From the NCBI RefSeq assembly GCF_009939225.1, contig NZ_JAACJR010000003.1:1-64000 (forward strand): 64,000 bases of DNA. The letters run 5' to 3'. The DNA comes from Sediminibacterium soli. GTDB lineage: Bacteria; Bacteroidota; Bacteroidia; Chitinophagales; Chitinophagaceae. The notes under the pieces were generated by a model. It was not told where the DNA came from, searched no databases, and was given only the letters and a program-made list of their open reading frames with translations. Positions 1-8,630 of the stretch are shown piece after piece. The number at the start of each line of letters is the position of its first letter. Position 1 is the first letter of the stretch. The translations under genes and the position numbers were made by a program.

Positions 1-122
1 AACAATTACCTTAGCCAAACAAAAACTGCTGAACCAAATAAGTCCAGCAGCCTAACTTTTTTATCAATATCCTATAAAAACCAAAAAAGAAAATCCTAAA
101 CTGTCAGATCAACTACTAACTA

Positions 123-443
123 TTACACATCAGGGTACCAGTCTTTCCAATATTGATATTCTCTTTCTTTGATCGTTCCTACATACTTTGACTGTAACCA
201 CTTTATTCCCTTTTCAGTAACTACTGTTTTATTCCAATGCCGATTATTTTTTGTTACTGTGATAACATCAAAAAATTGGTGTTGGTAAAATTCCTTGAAA
301 GGTTTGTTTTTTGCTTCTTCAGTTTGAAGCACCTTTAACTCCCTTAAATGTTCCATTAATACATTTCTGCCAATGGTATAGCGGCCCAATGTGATATTCA
401 AATGGACTGCCAATTCCGTCATTGAATAATTTACTTTTTCCAT
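123..443 (-). CDS. KilAC-like phage antirepressor-domain protein
   Basis: This 106-residue protein has no signal peptide or membrane segment. Its N-terminal half reads like the C-terminal DNA-binding module of phage antirepressors (KilAC type): a helix-turn-helix-like stretch (MTELAVHLNI ... GRNVLMEHLRE, about residues 8-34), then a small beta region ending in VVTEKGIKWL, where KilAC proteins typically have a 'T.KG..WL' segment. Such proteins are common cargo of Bacteroidetes mobile elements, which fits the primase, excisionase and integrase genes to its right, all on the same strand. The role is inferred from pattern resemblance only. It could regulate element genes or be a passenger. Confidence 0.55.
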   Translation of the reverse strand: MEKVNYSMTELAVHLNITLGRYTIGRNVLMEHLRELKVLQTEEAKNKPFKEFYQHQFFDVITVTKNNRHWNKTVVTEKGIKWLQSKYVGTIKEREYQYWKDWYPDV

Positions 444-487
444 AATTGATTAATTTCTAAAAATGATTTGTTACCATAAAATTTAAT

Positions 488-520
488 TAAAAAGAGGCGG
501 CACTTGCACCGCCCCTTTTT
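488..520 (-). terminator. Terminator-like hairpin after the primase gene
   Basis: GGCGG (497-501) can pair with CCGCC (510-514, approximate). The stem is flanked by an A-run on the left and a T-run on the right, so transcripts of either strand end in U. It lies downstream of the minus-strand primase gene and upstream of the KilAC-like gene, consistent with termination between them. The short 5-bp stem keeps confidence moderate. Confidence 0.45.
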
Positions 521-615
521 GTGAACATGGTATGTAGCCTGTATGACTTTTATACCTTTTAAACCTGCGGAGGATTTGGAGGGAGGAGGAATCTAAAAAT
601 TCTCTACTTAATTCT

Positions 616-2964
616 TCATGCCACTTTTTTATATTCTCCCTTTCTGACTCTTACCAACCTTTTTCCCTTATCAGCCAACCTTGAAAGGTATTTCTCTGCG
701 GTGCTCCACGGAAATTGTATCAATTTTGCTACCTCCGCTGCCTGTGCAGTAGAAAATTCTGCTGGTAATCTATCGAAATACACCTCTTTAATGCTACCCA
801 CAACGTTCGCTTGTTTACCGCCTTTGATCTGAAAAAACACATTAACCATGTGATGTAATAAGCAATCGACAATGCTATTTGCGATTTCAAAGTCAGCATC
901 CTCGCAGTAAATCTTCGTTGCCAATACAGCACCGGTATCCAACTGCTCGGTTTTTCTCATCACGGTCAGGATCATAGCAATCCTAAATAGTATAACGCCC
1001 ATTCTATGTATAGAGCCAGCAACCTCATTGCCACAGGTTTGAATGATTAGCTCTTCCTTTTGGGTGAACTTCTCATGAAACCTTTGCTTTTGATCGTTTG
1101 TGAGGCTAAACTCTATATCACTTTCAGGGGCATCGATGTGATCAAACAGGTAGTGCTTCACCATATCTGCCAGTCTAATCCCCTCACTTTTAAATATCAC
1201 TCCTAAATCCTGACTACTTGCGGGGAACACTTCTTTCCAACCACAACTTTCCTTAAAAGAATAGAAAGCAAATCTGCTTGTAAGACCATTTTCTACATCA
1301 TGCAGGAGGTTTTCAACCTGTTGAGGAGTACCCGATACTAATACTGAAAGTGCTGAGCGTTCAATAGACATGTACTCATTATTGCCTTTGCGTTCATATT
1401 CTATAGGCTCATGCTGAAAAGCCTTGCGATATAAATGCGAGAACTGTCCATGTTGACTCTTATTGGCATCTGACAAAGTATCTGCCTCTATGTCAAATAC
1501 AATACCACCCAGGTTCCCATTATCTCCCATACTCTGCTTTAGTTTAGCAGATGTATTGTCGGCCGGAATGAAGAACTTTTTCATGGTGGGTTTGGTCAAC
1601 GCAGTATCATTCTCTTCATTTCCCTCCTCCTGCATTGATTTGAACTCTGCTAACTCCTTCTTGTAGTTTTCAAGTAGTTGCTTTTGGATTGTTTCACCAA
1701 GCATTCTTACAAAAGGTAAAACACCTTTGCCACTACCTGCAGGGCCAGAAACAAGCATAAACAGGTTAGACTGATACCTACGCCTATCATATACCCCAAA
1801 CACCCTTGGAAAACAGGCACTCAATAATGTCAGAAAACCAAGAAAGAATATATCTCTTTCCCTGTTAGAAGGGAAAAGCCCTACCATATCCTTCATATAC
1901 CTTGGCAGTACCTCATAAACACTGTCGGGTATATATGGTGTCTGCCATTCTTCATTCCGATTAGTCCATGTACCAAACTGTTCAGCTTGCTTCTCGTACA
2001 CATCATCAAAAACACGAATCAGATCATTTTTCTCATCAAATGGATGTTCCGTATCAAGTACGGCAGGGTGATTTGAAAAGAGATTCTTGAAATGCCCAAG
2101 TGCGTATTCCTTCTGCATACCGAAATGAACACACATGCGAGCCAACCTTAACAACCAATTGTGCCTGTTGCCTACCTTAAACTCATTAGCATCACGAGAT
2201 GCGATACGGCAAAGAATAGCAAAATTCCTATCACCGTTCCTTTTCTGATAGTCGAGTTTTAAAGGTTGATAGCTGAACGCTGGTTGCAAGCAAAATGGTA
2301 TCGATGGCAATACTGGATCATCGTCTATTTCCTCCGCTTGTGTAACTGTTGTCTCTGTTTCAAAATAGCTGTTATTCAGCACAGGCTCTACTCCTGCAAT
2401 TTGTTCCTCCAACCTTTCCTTACTATAAAAGGCTTGTGGGTCATGGCACAGGATACATGCTCTTGAAACATTAGTGCAATTTTTGTCAATATGAGTTGCT
2501 GGAAGACCAGTAAGCTCTACCAAATAGCGGCTATAAGCATAATAATTCTCCCGATAAGGATACTTACTGTTGCATACAAACACTACCTTGATACCGTTAC
2601 CTTTTGGAGAAATGAATAAGAACACTGCCAATCCACCATCCAGTATCTGTTTCCTTGTTGTATCAACATCAGATATTTTGTCAATATCGATGCAAACAAG
2701 GCCAGATGATTGGATTAAGGCATTGTCTTTGCGTTCACTGAATGTTCCACCAAATGTTACATAAGGTAGCTTATTGATCTTGTAATCATCCTGCTCCTTA
2801 CCTGTAAGGCGGCGTAATTCTTCAGTTGAATTCTGTAACGACTCACTGCCTTTTATCAACTCATACGTTTGTTCGAGCGTTACCTCGCTCAGTATAGCAA
2901 TATTCTTTATGCCATACTGAGAAAAATTAATAACCATTTTATTGCTATTTAATAAAATACCCAC
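616..2964 (-). CDS. VirE/BT4734-like N-terminal plus DUF3987 primase-helicase-like protein
   Basis: The 782-residue protein has the layout of Bacteroidetes mobile-element replication proteins. A BT4734-like N-terminal domain (about residues 50-200) carries CIDIDK, SPKGNGIKVVF and a later histidine/arginine segment, which resembles a primase-polymerase fold. A DUF3987 helicase-like region follows, with the P-loop SGPAGSGKG near residue 410 and an acidic Walker-B-like stretch (GGIVFDIEADTLS). The start at 2964 or the ATG at 2937 (MVINFSQYG) are both possible. It probably acts in replication or maintenance of the integrated element. Function is inferred from domain order, with no specific homologue identified. 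Confidence 0.75.
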   Translation of the reverse strand: MGILLNSNKMVINFSQYGIKNIAILSEVTLEQTYELIKGSESLQNSTEELRRLTGKEQDDYKINKLPYVTFGGTFSERKDNALIQSSGLVCIDIDKISDVDTTRKQILDGGLAVFLFISPKGNGIKVVFVCNSKYPYRENYYAYSRYLVELTGLPATHIDKNCTNVSRACILCHDPQAFYSKERLEEQIAGVEPVLNNSYFETETTVTQAEEIDDDPVLPSIPFCLQPAFSYQPLKLDYQKRNGDRNFAILCRIASRDANEFKVGNRHNWLLRLARMCVHFGMQKEYALGHFKNLFSNHPAVLDTEHPFDEKNDLIRVFDDVYEKQAEQFGTWTNRNEEWQTPYIPDSVYEVLPRYMKDMVGLFPSNRERDIFFLGFLTLLSACFPRVFGVYDRRRYQSNLFMLVSGPAGSGKGVLPFVRMLGETIQKQLLENYKKELAEFKSMQEEGNEENDTALTKPTMKKFFIPADNTSAKLKQSMGDNGNLGGIVFDIEADTLSDANKSQHGQFSHLYRKAFQHEPIEYERKGNNEYMSIERSALSVLVSGTPQQVENLLHDVENGLTSRFAFYSFKESCGWKEVFPASSQDLGVIFKSEGIRLADMVKHYLFDHIDAPESDIEFSLTNDQKQRFHEKFTQKEELIIQTCGNEVAGSIHRMGVILFRIAMILTVMRKTEQLDTGAVLATKIYCEDADFEIANSIVDCLLHHMVNVFFQIKGGKQANVVGSIKEVYFDRLPAEFSTAQAAEVAKLIQFPWSTAEKYLSRLADKGKRLVRVRKGEYKKVA

Positions 2965-3272
2965 CGATCTGTTCTTTTAACGATCTTGGTCTTAACACAG
3001 GATATTGTGTAAATAAAAATTCTCGGTACTTCATTCTGTTTCCCGATTCTCTATGTCAAAGAACTTATATGCTGTCGTAACATTGCTACTCGTTGCAGCA
3101 CATAAGTAAGTAATCAAATAGTAGTCCATTGCTGCCAATCGGAATATTTGACTTGAGTACGCATTTATAAAAATTTTATTATCAGTAGATATTTTTATTA
3201 AATTTTTATTTGCAATCATGTCATGACAACTGACAAAAGAGGCGCTATCGGCGGGGCGCTTTCATCTTGCTT
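2965..3272. other. AT-rich noncoding spacer
   Basis: This 308-bp gap separates the primase-like gene from the excisionase-like gene. A 62-codon open frame at 3031-3219 on the minus strand has no recognisable features and AT-driven composition, so I do not count it as a gene. No convincing hairpin terminator or RNA was seen. It probably holds the promoter of the primase-like gene. Confidence 0.4.
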
Positions 3273-3578
3273 TTACATATTAACTTGCCTATTTTTTGAA
3301 CGAATTGATGCCAGGAGTTCGCTTCTTTTAAACTTTCTCCTTCTGCCTATCTGATAGCTCTTCACACAACCGTCATGCAATAGTTTGGAGAAAGTGGGTA
3401 GGCTGACACCCAGCAACTGGCTTGCTTCCATTTTATTGAGGAAAGGCTCCTCGACTTGCGAGTTTGCTTCGCTGTTATCAGATGTTTTGGTGAGTGCAGA
3501 GAACTCCTCACGTATGATACCCCGTATCAACGTTTCTAATTCCTGCATGTCTGTTTGTTGGAGTAAAATCCCTTTCAT
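3273..3578 (-). CDS. Excisionase-like helix-turn-helix protein
   Basis: This 101-residue protein has a charged helical N-terminus followed by a MerR/excisionase-type HTH (about residues 48-95): FLNKMEASQLLGVSLPTF, then the wing IGRRRKFKRSELLASI. This is the usual form of small 'helix-turn-helix domain-containing' proteins beside Bacteroidetes tyrosine integrases. It likely directs excision or regulates element genes. The integrase lies 225 bp upstream on the same strand. The ATG at 3578 is followed, on the far side, by a 12-bp inverted repeat (3582-3593/3628-3639) that may be its own operator. Confidence 0.7.
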   Translation of the reverse strand: MKGILLQQTDMQELETLIRGIIREEFSALTKTSDNSEANSQVEEPFLNKMEASQLLGVSLPTFSKLLHDGCVKSYQIGRRRKFKRSELLASIRSKNRQVNM

Positions 3579-3581
3579 TGT

Positions 3582-3639
3582 AACAAATTGGTATCAACTG
3601 TAATAGCTGATGATTAATACTCGGCGTTACCAATTTGTT
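3582..3639. promoter_or_regulatory. 12-bp perfect inverted repeat upstream of the HTH gene
   Basis: AACAAATTGGTA at 3582-3593 is matched by its exact reverse complement TACCAATTTGTT at 3628-3639, with a 34-bp spacer. The left arm ends four bases from the start codon of the excisionase-like gene. The spacing (46 bp between arm starts) puts both arms close to the same helix face, as for a dimer or a looped regulator. It is likely an operator or excisionase binding site. The binding protein is inferred, not shown. Confidence 0.5.
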
Positions 3640-3803
3640 CTTCAATCCGAAAGGGGAAGTGAAGATTCTACAATTATGAAACCGTTAAGCCGCCATTCTA
3701 CTTGTTGGTTTCAATACAAAGAGCGGAAGAATATTTTCAATAACCAAAGAAAATTCTTTGATTCTTTTCATCAATTCAAAAATTAATGGCGCAACCTGTA
3801 CTG

Positions 3804-5084
3804 TTAAGCAACCTGGCTGAAGGTGTTTGCATTGAAGAAAGGATGTCCTTGTATCAACTCCGCATTCTCCAACTCACTTACACGGATATATTGTAAGAAT
3901 ACAGCCTCGCTCTTGTGGCCCGTCATTTTCATGATTGAGATAGCAGGTACGCCGGCTAAGTAAGAGTTTGTTGCAAACGATCTTCTTCCTGCATGTGTAG
4001 ATACCAACTCCCATTTCTTATGTACATTTCTCACAATCTTACCAGCGATCGTTTTAACTATCTCGACATCTGTATTGATCTTGGCCCTCTGCGCTATCTC
4101 TTTCAAAAGACCATTAGCGTGAGCATTTGTATAAGCTGGCGGAATTTCATTGTCATACTTTTTCAATATTTCCCTTACAATAGGATGTATAGGTATGATA
4201 ACCTTGGCCTTTGTTTTGACGGTTGTTTTGGTGATAAAGTTTTCAGAAATATGTTCTCTTGTTAGCGTTGAAAAATCGCTGAACCGAAAGCCGGTGTAAC
4301 ACGCTATAACAAACAAATCCCTTACCGCTTCTATACTGCCCTCACCATTTAAGTCAAGTGAGTAGATGCTCTGAATCTCTGCTTCTGAAAGGGCGATTTT
4401 ATCTACATCTTCTAATGGCTTTTTAAACAGCGTCGATTTGAAGAAAAGATTTGAATTGATTCCCCTGTCTGTTGCAGCATTCAAAAAGGTTTTCAGCACT
4501 TTTATTTGCTTACCTACGGTGTTACGAGCAAAATTTAAACTGTTTAGATACTGGATAAAACCGTTATAAAACTCTTCATCGATCTCATCAAATCCTACAT
4601 CTTTCTTCCCCAGAAAGTTGATAAAGCCAGTCAAATGCCTTTTGCAGGTGTTATATACATAGATAGTACCTTCTGATTTGTTATTCACTTCGTTGGTGAT
4701 AAACCTGTCTACATAGCTTAAAACTGTAACAGGTGCTGTCTTGAGAACAATCACCGGTGGTTTGGGATTCAGGTTGAACTTTTGCTCCAAATGAGCCTTC
4801 AACTGTGCCGCAGTTGGCACGAATCCTTCAAATTTGCAGCTTCTGAAATAGTCCTTTGCAGCCATTTCCATTTTACTCAGCCAGTCATTGATCGCTGGAT
4901 ATTCAAGCCTATTGTGTTTTACAATCGCCCTTTTTGCTGTAGGATCCCAATGATCTGGAAGAATCTTTTCGCCTGTTGTAAGCATCAGGCGCTCGAAGCA
5001 GTTGTATTTTGACTGCATGTAGATAGATATAGATGTCTTTGCATGAACATCTTTAAGGTAAAAATTGAATAGCGGCATTACCAT
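3804..5084 (-). CDS. Tyrosine-type site-specific integrase
   Basis: The protein is 426 residues, normal for Bacteroidetes element integrases. Segments in order: an arm-binding-like N-terminus, a SAM-like core-binding domain (about residues 120-210, 'YVDRFITNEVNNKSEGTIYV'), and the catalytic domain. Visible catalytic residues are the first Arg in ACYTGFRFSD, the H-x-x-R of STHAGRRSF, the His/Trp-position histidine in MTGHKSE, and the nucleophile Tyr in FLQYIRVSE. It would integrate and excise the element to which genes at 123-3578 belong. The start at 5084 is 353 bp from the next coding trace, leaving room for attachment-site arms. Confidence 0.93.
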   Translation of the reverse strand: MVMPLFNFYLKDVHAKTSISIYMQSKYNCFERLMLTTGEKILPDHWDPTAKRAIVKHNRLEYPAINDWLSKMEMAAKDYFRSCKFEGFVPTAAQLKAHLEQKFNLNPKPPVIVLKTAPVTVLSYVDRFITNEVNNKSEGTIYVYNTCKRHLTGFINFLGKKDVGFDEIDEEFYNGFIQYLNSLNFARNTVGKQIKVLKTFLNAATDRGINSNLFFKSTLFKKPLEDVDKIALSEAEIQSIYSLDLNGEGSIEAVRDLFVIACYTGFRFSDFSTLTREHISENFITKTTVKTKAKVIIPIHPIVREILKKYDNEIPPAYTNAHANGLLKEIAQRAKINTDVEIVKTIAGKIVRNVHKKWELVSTHAGRRSFATNSYLAGVPAISIMKMTGHKSEAVFLQYIRVSELENAELIQGHPFFNANTFSQVA

Positions 5085-5437
5085 TGTACTGATATTTTAA
5101 TGTTTTGATTGGTTGTCCTTCTGGTTGTCCCGCAATGTTTTGAAGAATTTAAAGATTTTCCTACAAAAACATCATCTATTTGAAAACCTGCTTTTTAAAC
5201 AACCTTCAAACAAAAAAATATCTAAAAAATCAGCAAAATTCAGCAAGTTAAAACCTGACCTGGTGGGCCCACAAAATTTCGCGAGAGTGCCGGATCTTCC
5301 GGCACTTTTTCGATTTTATAGATATAGTTGTCTATTTGGTTGCCTATAATATTTATAAATAAAATTATCGGCTTCTCCGCTAAACCTACGGCAGACCTCG
5401 GCAGCCTCGCCGAAAATCTTAGAACTTTTTCCGCAGA
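5085..5437. other. Integrase-proximal noncoding region, candidate attachment region
   Basis: No gene is seen here. The region holds two kinds of short direct repeats typical of integrase arm sites: GGTTGTCC at 5111-5118 and 5123-5130 (12-bp period), and TCAGCAA at 5230-5236 and 5240-5246. Further right, TGGGCCCA (5262-5270) is palindromic, and a strong terminator hairpin lies at 5286-5306. The composition changes from AT-rich (element side) toward the chromosome. An attachment site is plausible by position, but I could not identify a tRNA end or the matching second copy, which would be outside the window. Confidence 0.35.
5286..5311 (+). terminator. Intrinsic terminator hairpin
   Basis: AGTGCCGGA (5286-5294) pairs perfectly with TCCGGCACT (5298-5306) over a 3-base loop and is followed by TTTTT. 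No plus-strand gene ends just upstream, so it may belong to a transcript cut away by the mobile element or lie beside the attachment site. Confidence 0.7.
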
Positions 5438-5875
5438 TTAAAATGTATAACTGAGGCAATGTAATGAGCCGCCCATCTTTGCCAATTGATCACAGTTAAT
5501 TGTTTTTACTTCAAACCCTAAGTTGGTAAGTATTTCAACGTTTTGCGTGTTGTAATACTTGGTTTCTTTAGCGGTTGGCAAAGTATATTCCGTTAAAATG
5601 ATCGTTTTATTCAGCCGCAGAAAATTTATGTAATTGCCTCTTGCTGAATAAAGACAGGTTTTTTTGTTCTTCCGATAACATTCACAGGGAACGATTTCAT
5701 CAATGGGGCGATCATAAAGATCAATCACCTCCAATTTTTCTTCTTCCAGCTTCTTTCTTATTGTGTAAAGAAAATCAATATCCGATTTTAAGAATGGCAA
5801 TGATGGGTAATTAGATAGCAAGACCTTATTTTCTGCAATGAAATTTATAAAGGCATTGTAAGCTTCCCCTGTATG
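5438..5875 (-). pseudogene. C-terminal fragment of agmatine deiminase/peptidylarginine deiminase family
   Basis: The longest ATG-initiated frame gives 127 residues, but the same frame stays open upstream to 5875 (HTGEAYNAFINFIAENKV...), where a TAA precedes it, and the extension also looks homologous. The C-terminus has the family's catalytic-cysteine motif in GGSLHCLSYTF and the upstream ARGNYINFLRLN segment. The guanidino-modifying enzymes of this family are about 340 residues, so over half is missing, including the N-terminal substrate residues. It is read as a decayed gene: the 3' end is intact and the 5' part is gone between 5876 and about 6060. Confidence 0.7.
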
Positions 5876-5986
5876 TTACGCATGTGAGGTTGGAGTTAAT
5901 GAGTAAATGACCTCCTCCCATATTTCGAAGCACCCTAAATTATAGTAACGAGGCGGTACAAACCTGCCTCCCGCAGGGTCAGCGAA

Positions 5987-6002
5987 TACCTACTTGTGGG
6001 TA
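5987..6002. promoter_or_regulatory. NarL-like 7-2-7 inverted-repeat site (copy 1)
   Basis: TACCTACTTGTGGGTA followed by TTTTATT lies 134 bp upstream of the first WG-repeat gene. Nearly the same 16-mer occurs at 17423 and 29666, each upstream of a secreted-protein gene. The two heptamers around TT match the TACYYMT-N2 inverted arrangement described for NarL/LuxR-family regulators. A TAnnTTCG element (TACATTCG, 6026-6033) sits 23 bp downstream and may be the -7 box. The rest of 5876-6135 holds nothing recognised. Confidence 0.5.
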
Positions 6003-6135
6003 TTTTATTCCAATAATGCCCGTCCTACATTCGTGGTAGCCGGATATTGGCAGGCTTGCCTCCGTGAGCAGCTTTACTGAAAATAATTTTTCGCCAACTC
6101 CCACCGCTGATCTATCATTGTTAAAAATCCCCTTC

Positions 6136-8520
6136 ATGAAAGTTGCAGGCTCGCTTATCGTATTGTTTATTTTTTTAATGACCGGACTGGGTGCCCAGAC
6201 ACAGGGCGCTGCTGCCAGGTACGACTATATCAAAAATTACGAGGGCTACAGCATCGTTTACAACCGGGTCTCCGACAATTTTGGCGATTACAACAGGAAA
6301 TATGCAGTGCTGAATGCCGAGGGAAAACGCATCGCGCCGCTGATGTACGACAGTATCAGGCCTTTTTCCAAAGAGGGACTGGCTGTGGTGAAACACAGGA
6401 ACAAATACGGATACATCAACCGCAGCGGCGCCGAGACAGTGCCCGCGCAATACGATCAGGCGTTTGATTTCACCGAAGGATTAGCTGCTGTAAAGCGGCA
6501 TGGTCTGTATGGCTTTATCAACACAAACGGCACACTGGCCACCAACATCGAATTTGGATCGGTGCTGTTCTTCTCCGACGGACTGGCCGGCGTGGAAAAA
6601 GACGGCTACTGGGGATTCATAGGTAAAGACGGCAAAACGGTCATACCTTTTAAATACACGGACGCAGGTTCGTTTCACGAGGGGCTGGCTGCCGTGATCA
6701 GCAGCGGACTCACCGGTTACATCAATAAGACCGGAACAATGGTCATACCGCAACGTTACTCGCTGGGCGAGGATTTCTGGGATGGCGTTGCCGTGGTAAG
6801 CAACGGCAAATATGGTGTGATCGATAAAACAGGTAAAGAGATACTTCCCCTGGAGTTTGAAGCGATCGTGCAGGACGATCACAAAGTGTTGATGGTGACC
6901 GGCGGCGGTAAAACATCACTCTATTCACTTGCCGGTAAACAGCTTTCGCCCGAACGCTATGACGAGATACAATACTTCCACGACAATGTTGCGCTGGTGG
7001 TAAAGAACGGCAAAGCAGGTGCCATCAACAAAGAAGGCCAGGAGATCATCCCGCCCGTGCACGATGGCATCGGCAGATTTGTCGATGGGTTGGCGGTACT
7101 GGTGAAAGGCAGCAAATATGGTGTCATCAGTGCCACAGGAAAGACAATGATGCCCCCGGTTTACGACGGTCATCGCAATCTTGGCCGCGGCATTTATGTG
7201 GTGGCAAAAGGAAAGAATCTCGGGCTGTTTGATATCAACGCAGGTAAAGAAATAACAGCGCTCCGGTATGATGGCGCGGGAACTAAAAACAATGGCGTTT
7301 TACCGATGTACAGGAATGGGAAATCCGGGTATGTAAACGGGCAGGGCAAAGAGATCACCGCATTTAACTATGATCAGTCGCTCGATATGAAGGATGGCAT
7401 TGGTATTGTGGCCCTGGATAAAAAAGCCGGTTTTGTGGATTCAACGGGAAAGGAAACAGTAGCCCCGATGTACGATGAGGTCAGCGCTTTTTTAAGTGAT
7501 CTGCTACTGGTGAGCGACAAAGGAAAATATGGCTATATCGATAAAAAAGGAAAAATCGTGATACCCATCCAGTATGACCAGGTGTACACGCACAGCAGGG
7601 AGTTTATGGAGGTGGTGCTGAAAGGAAAAAAAGGACTGATCAACAACGAGGGAACATTCGTGTACGATATCAAATCCGACTGGATAGATGACCATGACTA
7701 TGATCTTTTTCTGGTGAAGGAGAAAAACAAAAGCGGCCTGATAAGAGCAACAGGAGAAACTGTGCTGCCCATGGTATACGAGCGGATAGAAGATTTTAGT
7801 GAAGGACTTGCCGCCGTAAAATTGAACGACAAATGGGGATATGTGGACAGGAACGGAAAAGAGATAATACCCAGGCAGTTCGATGAGGCCCACGGTTTCA
7901 ACGAAGGTTTTGCAACCGTGAGAAGTGGTTCCGCATGGGGCGCAATAGACAGGGCAGGGAAAACGGCGGTGCCATTCAAATACACCGGGTCGCTTTATTT
8001 CTCCGAAGGACTGGGTGCGGTGAACAGTTCACCTTACGATGCCGATAAAACGCCTAGGGGTTATATAGACCGTAAGGATAATATGGTACTCGATATGAAG
8101 CGGTATAAATCCTTTGGCCTGTTCAGCGAGAGCCTGGCAACAGTGCAGGACAATGCAGGCCGGTTCGGATACATCAATAAAGCCGGGAATGTGGTGATCC
8201 CGCTGAAATTTGAAAAAGCAGAAAGTTTCCGCGATGGTGCCGCAGAAGTAAAACTGTATGGGAGATCCGGATTTATTAACCAACGCGGTAACCCCATCGG
8301 CACCATCAAATACGATGATGTGGGTTATTTCAGCGAGGGTCTGGCAGCGGTATGGCTCGACAAAAAAGTGGGGTTCATCAACAAAAAAGGTGAAGAAGTG
8401 ATCCCACTTGTATTTGATAAGCTCGGCTACTGGAGCAACGGTTTTAAAAACGGGCGCGTCAAGGTATACCAGAATGGCGCACAGTTCTATATAGACAAGA
8501 ACGGCAAGAGGATGGAATAA
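6136..8520 (+). CDS. Secreted WG-repeat protein
   Basis: The 794-residue protein is built almost entirely of WG (KWG) beta repeats: recurring units of about 45 residues with cores such as YGFINTNG, WGFIGKDG and YGVIDKTGKE, alternating with 'F.EGLAAV' segments. The start is placed at ATG 6136, not the in-frame GTG at 6064, because it opens a clear signal peptide (MKVAGSLIVLFIFLMTG...GAQTQG). WG proteins are exported or surface proteins of Bacteroidetes, presumed to mediate binding; no enzymatic motif is visible. A second, shorter WG protein lies at 17713. A shared 7-2-7 operator upstream of both suggests co-regulation. Specific ligand unknown. Confidence 0.88.
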   Translation: MKVAGSLIVLFIFLMTGLGAQTQGAAARYDYIKNYEGYSIVYNRVSDNFGDYNRKYAVLNAEGKRIAPLMYDSIRPFSKEGLAVVKHRNKYGYINRSGAETVPAQYDQAFDFTEGLAAVKRHGLYGFINTNGTLATNIEFGSVLFFSDGLAGVEKDGYWGFIGKDGKTVIPFKYTDAGSFHEGLAAVISSGLTGYINKTGTMVIPQRYSLGEDFWDGVAVVSNGKYGVIDKTGKEILPLEFEAIVQDDHKVLMVTGGGKTSLYSLAGKQLSPERYDEIQYFHDNVALVVKNGKAGAINKEGQEIIPPVHDGIGRFVDGLAVLVKGSKYGVISATGKTMMPPVYDGHRNLGRGIYVVAKGKNLGLFDINAGKEITALRYDGAGTKNNGVLPMYRNGKSGYVNGQGKEITAFNYDQSLDMKDGIGIVALDKKAGFVDSTGKETVAPMYDEVSAFLSDLLLVSDKGKYGYIDKKGKIVIPIQYDQVYTHSREFMEVVLKGKKGLINNEGTFVYDIKSDWIDDHDYDLFLVKEKNKSGLIRATGETVLPMVYERIEDFSEGLAAVKLNDKWGYVDRNGKEIIPRQFDEAHGFNEGFATVRSGSAWGAIDRAGKTAVPFKYTGSLYFSEGLGAVNSSPYDADKTPRGYIDRKDNMVLDMKRYKSFGLFSESLATVQDNAGRFGYINKAGNVVIPLKFEKAESFRDGAAEVKLYGRSGFINQRGNPIGTIKYDDVGYFSEGLAAVWLDKKVGFINKKGEEVIPLVFDKLGYWSNGFKNGRVKVYQNGAQFYIDKNGKRME

Positions 8521-8593
8521 GAGGATCGTGAACCGTCGATAGTCGGGTTAACCGGATACGCAGAGATGGCCACTTTTGGTTTCAGGACAAATA

Positions 8594-8626
8594 CCCAAAT
8601 TTCTCCCAATTTAGCCGGTAATTTTG
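8594..8626 (+). promoter_or_regulatory. OmpR-type direct-repeat operator and -7 box of the two-component operon
   Basis: CCCAAATTTCTCCCAATTTA contains CCCAAATTT (8594) and CCCAATTTA (8605) as direct repeats 11 bp apart, about one helical turn. It is followed directly by TAATTTTG (8619-8626), a perfect TAnnTTTG -7 element, with no -33 TTTG at the usual distance. This is the geometry of an activator-dependent promoter. The same block recurs upstream of the efflux operon (10585-10619). Autoregulation by the adjacent response regulator is the inference. Confidence 0.6.
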
Positions 8627-8630
8627 CGTA

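Noticed and set aside
3031..3219. 62-codon minus-strand frame in the mobile element
   Set aside because: AT-driven composition, no motif and no start support; treated as spacer.
5262..5290. Possible tRNA 3' end at the integrase-proximal side
   Set aside because: No T-arm TTCGA or acceptor-stem complement could be found, so no tRNA is called.
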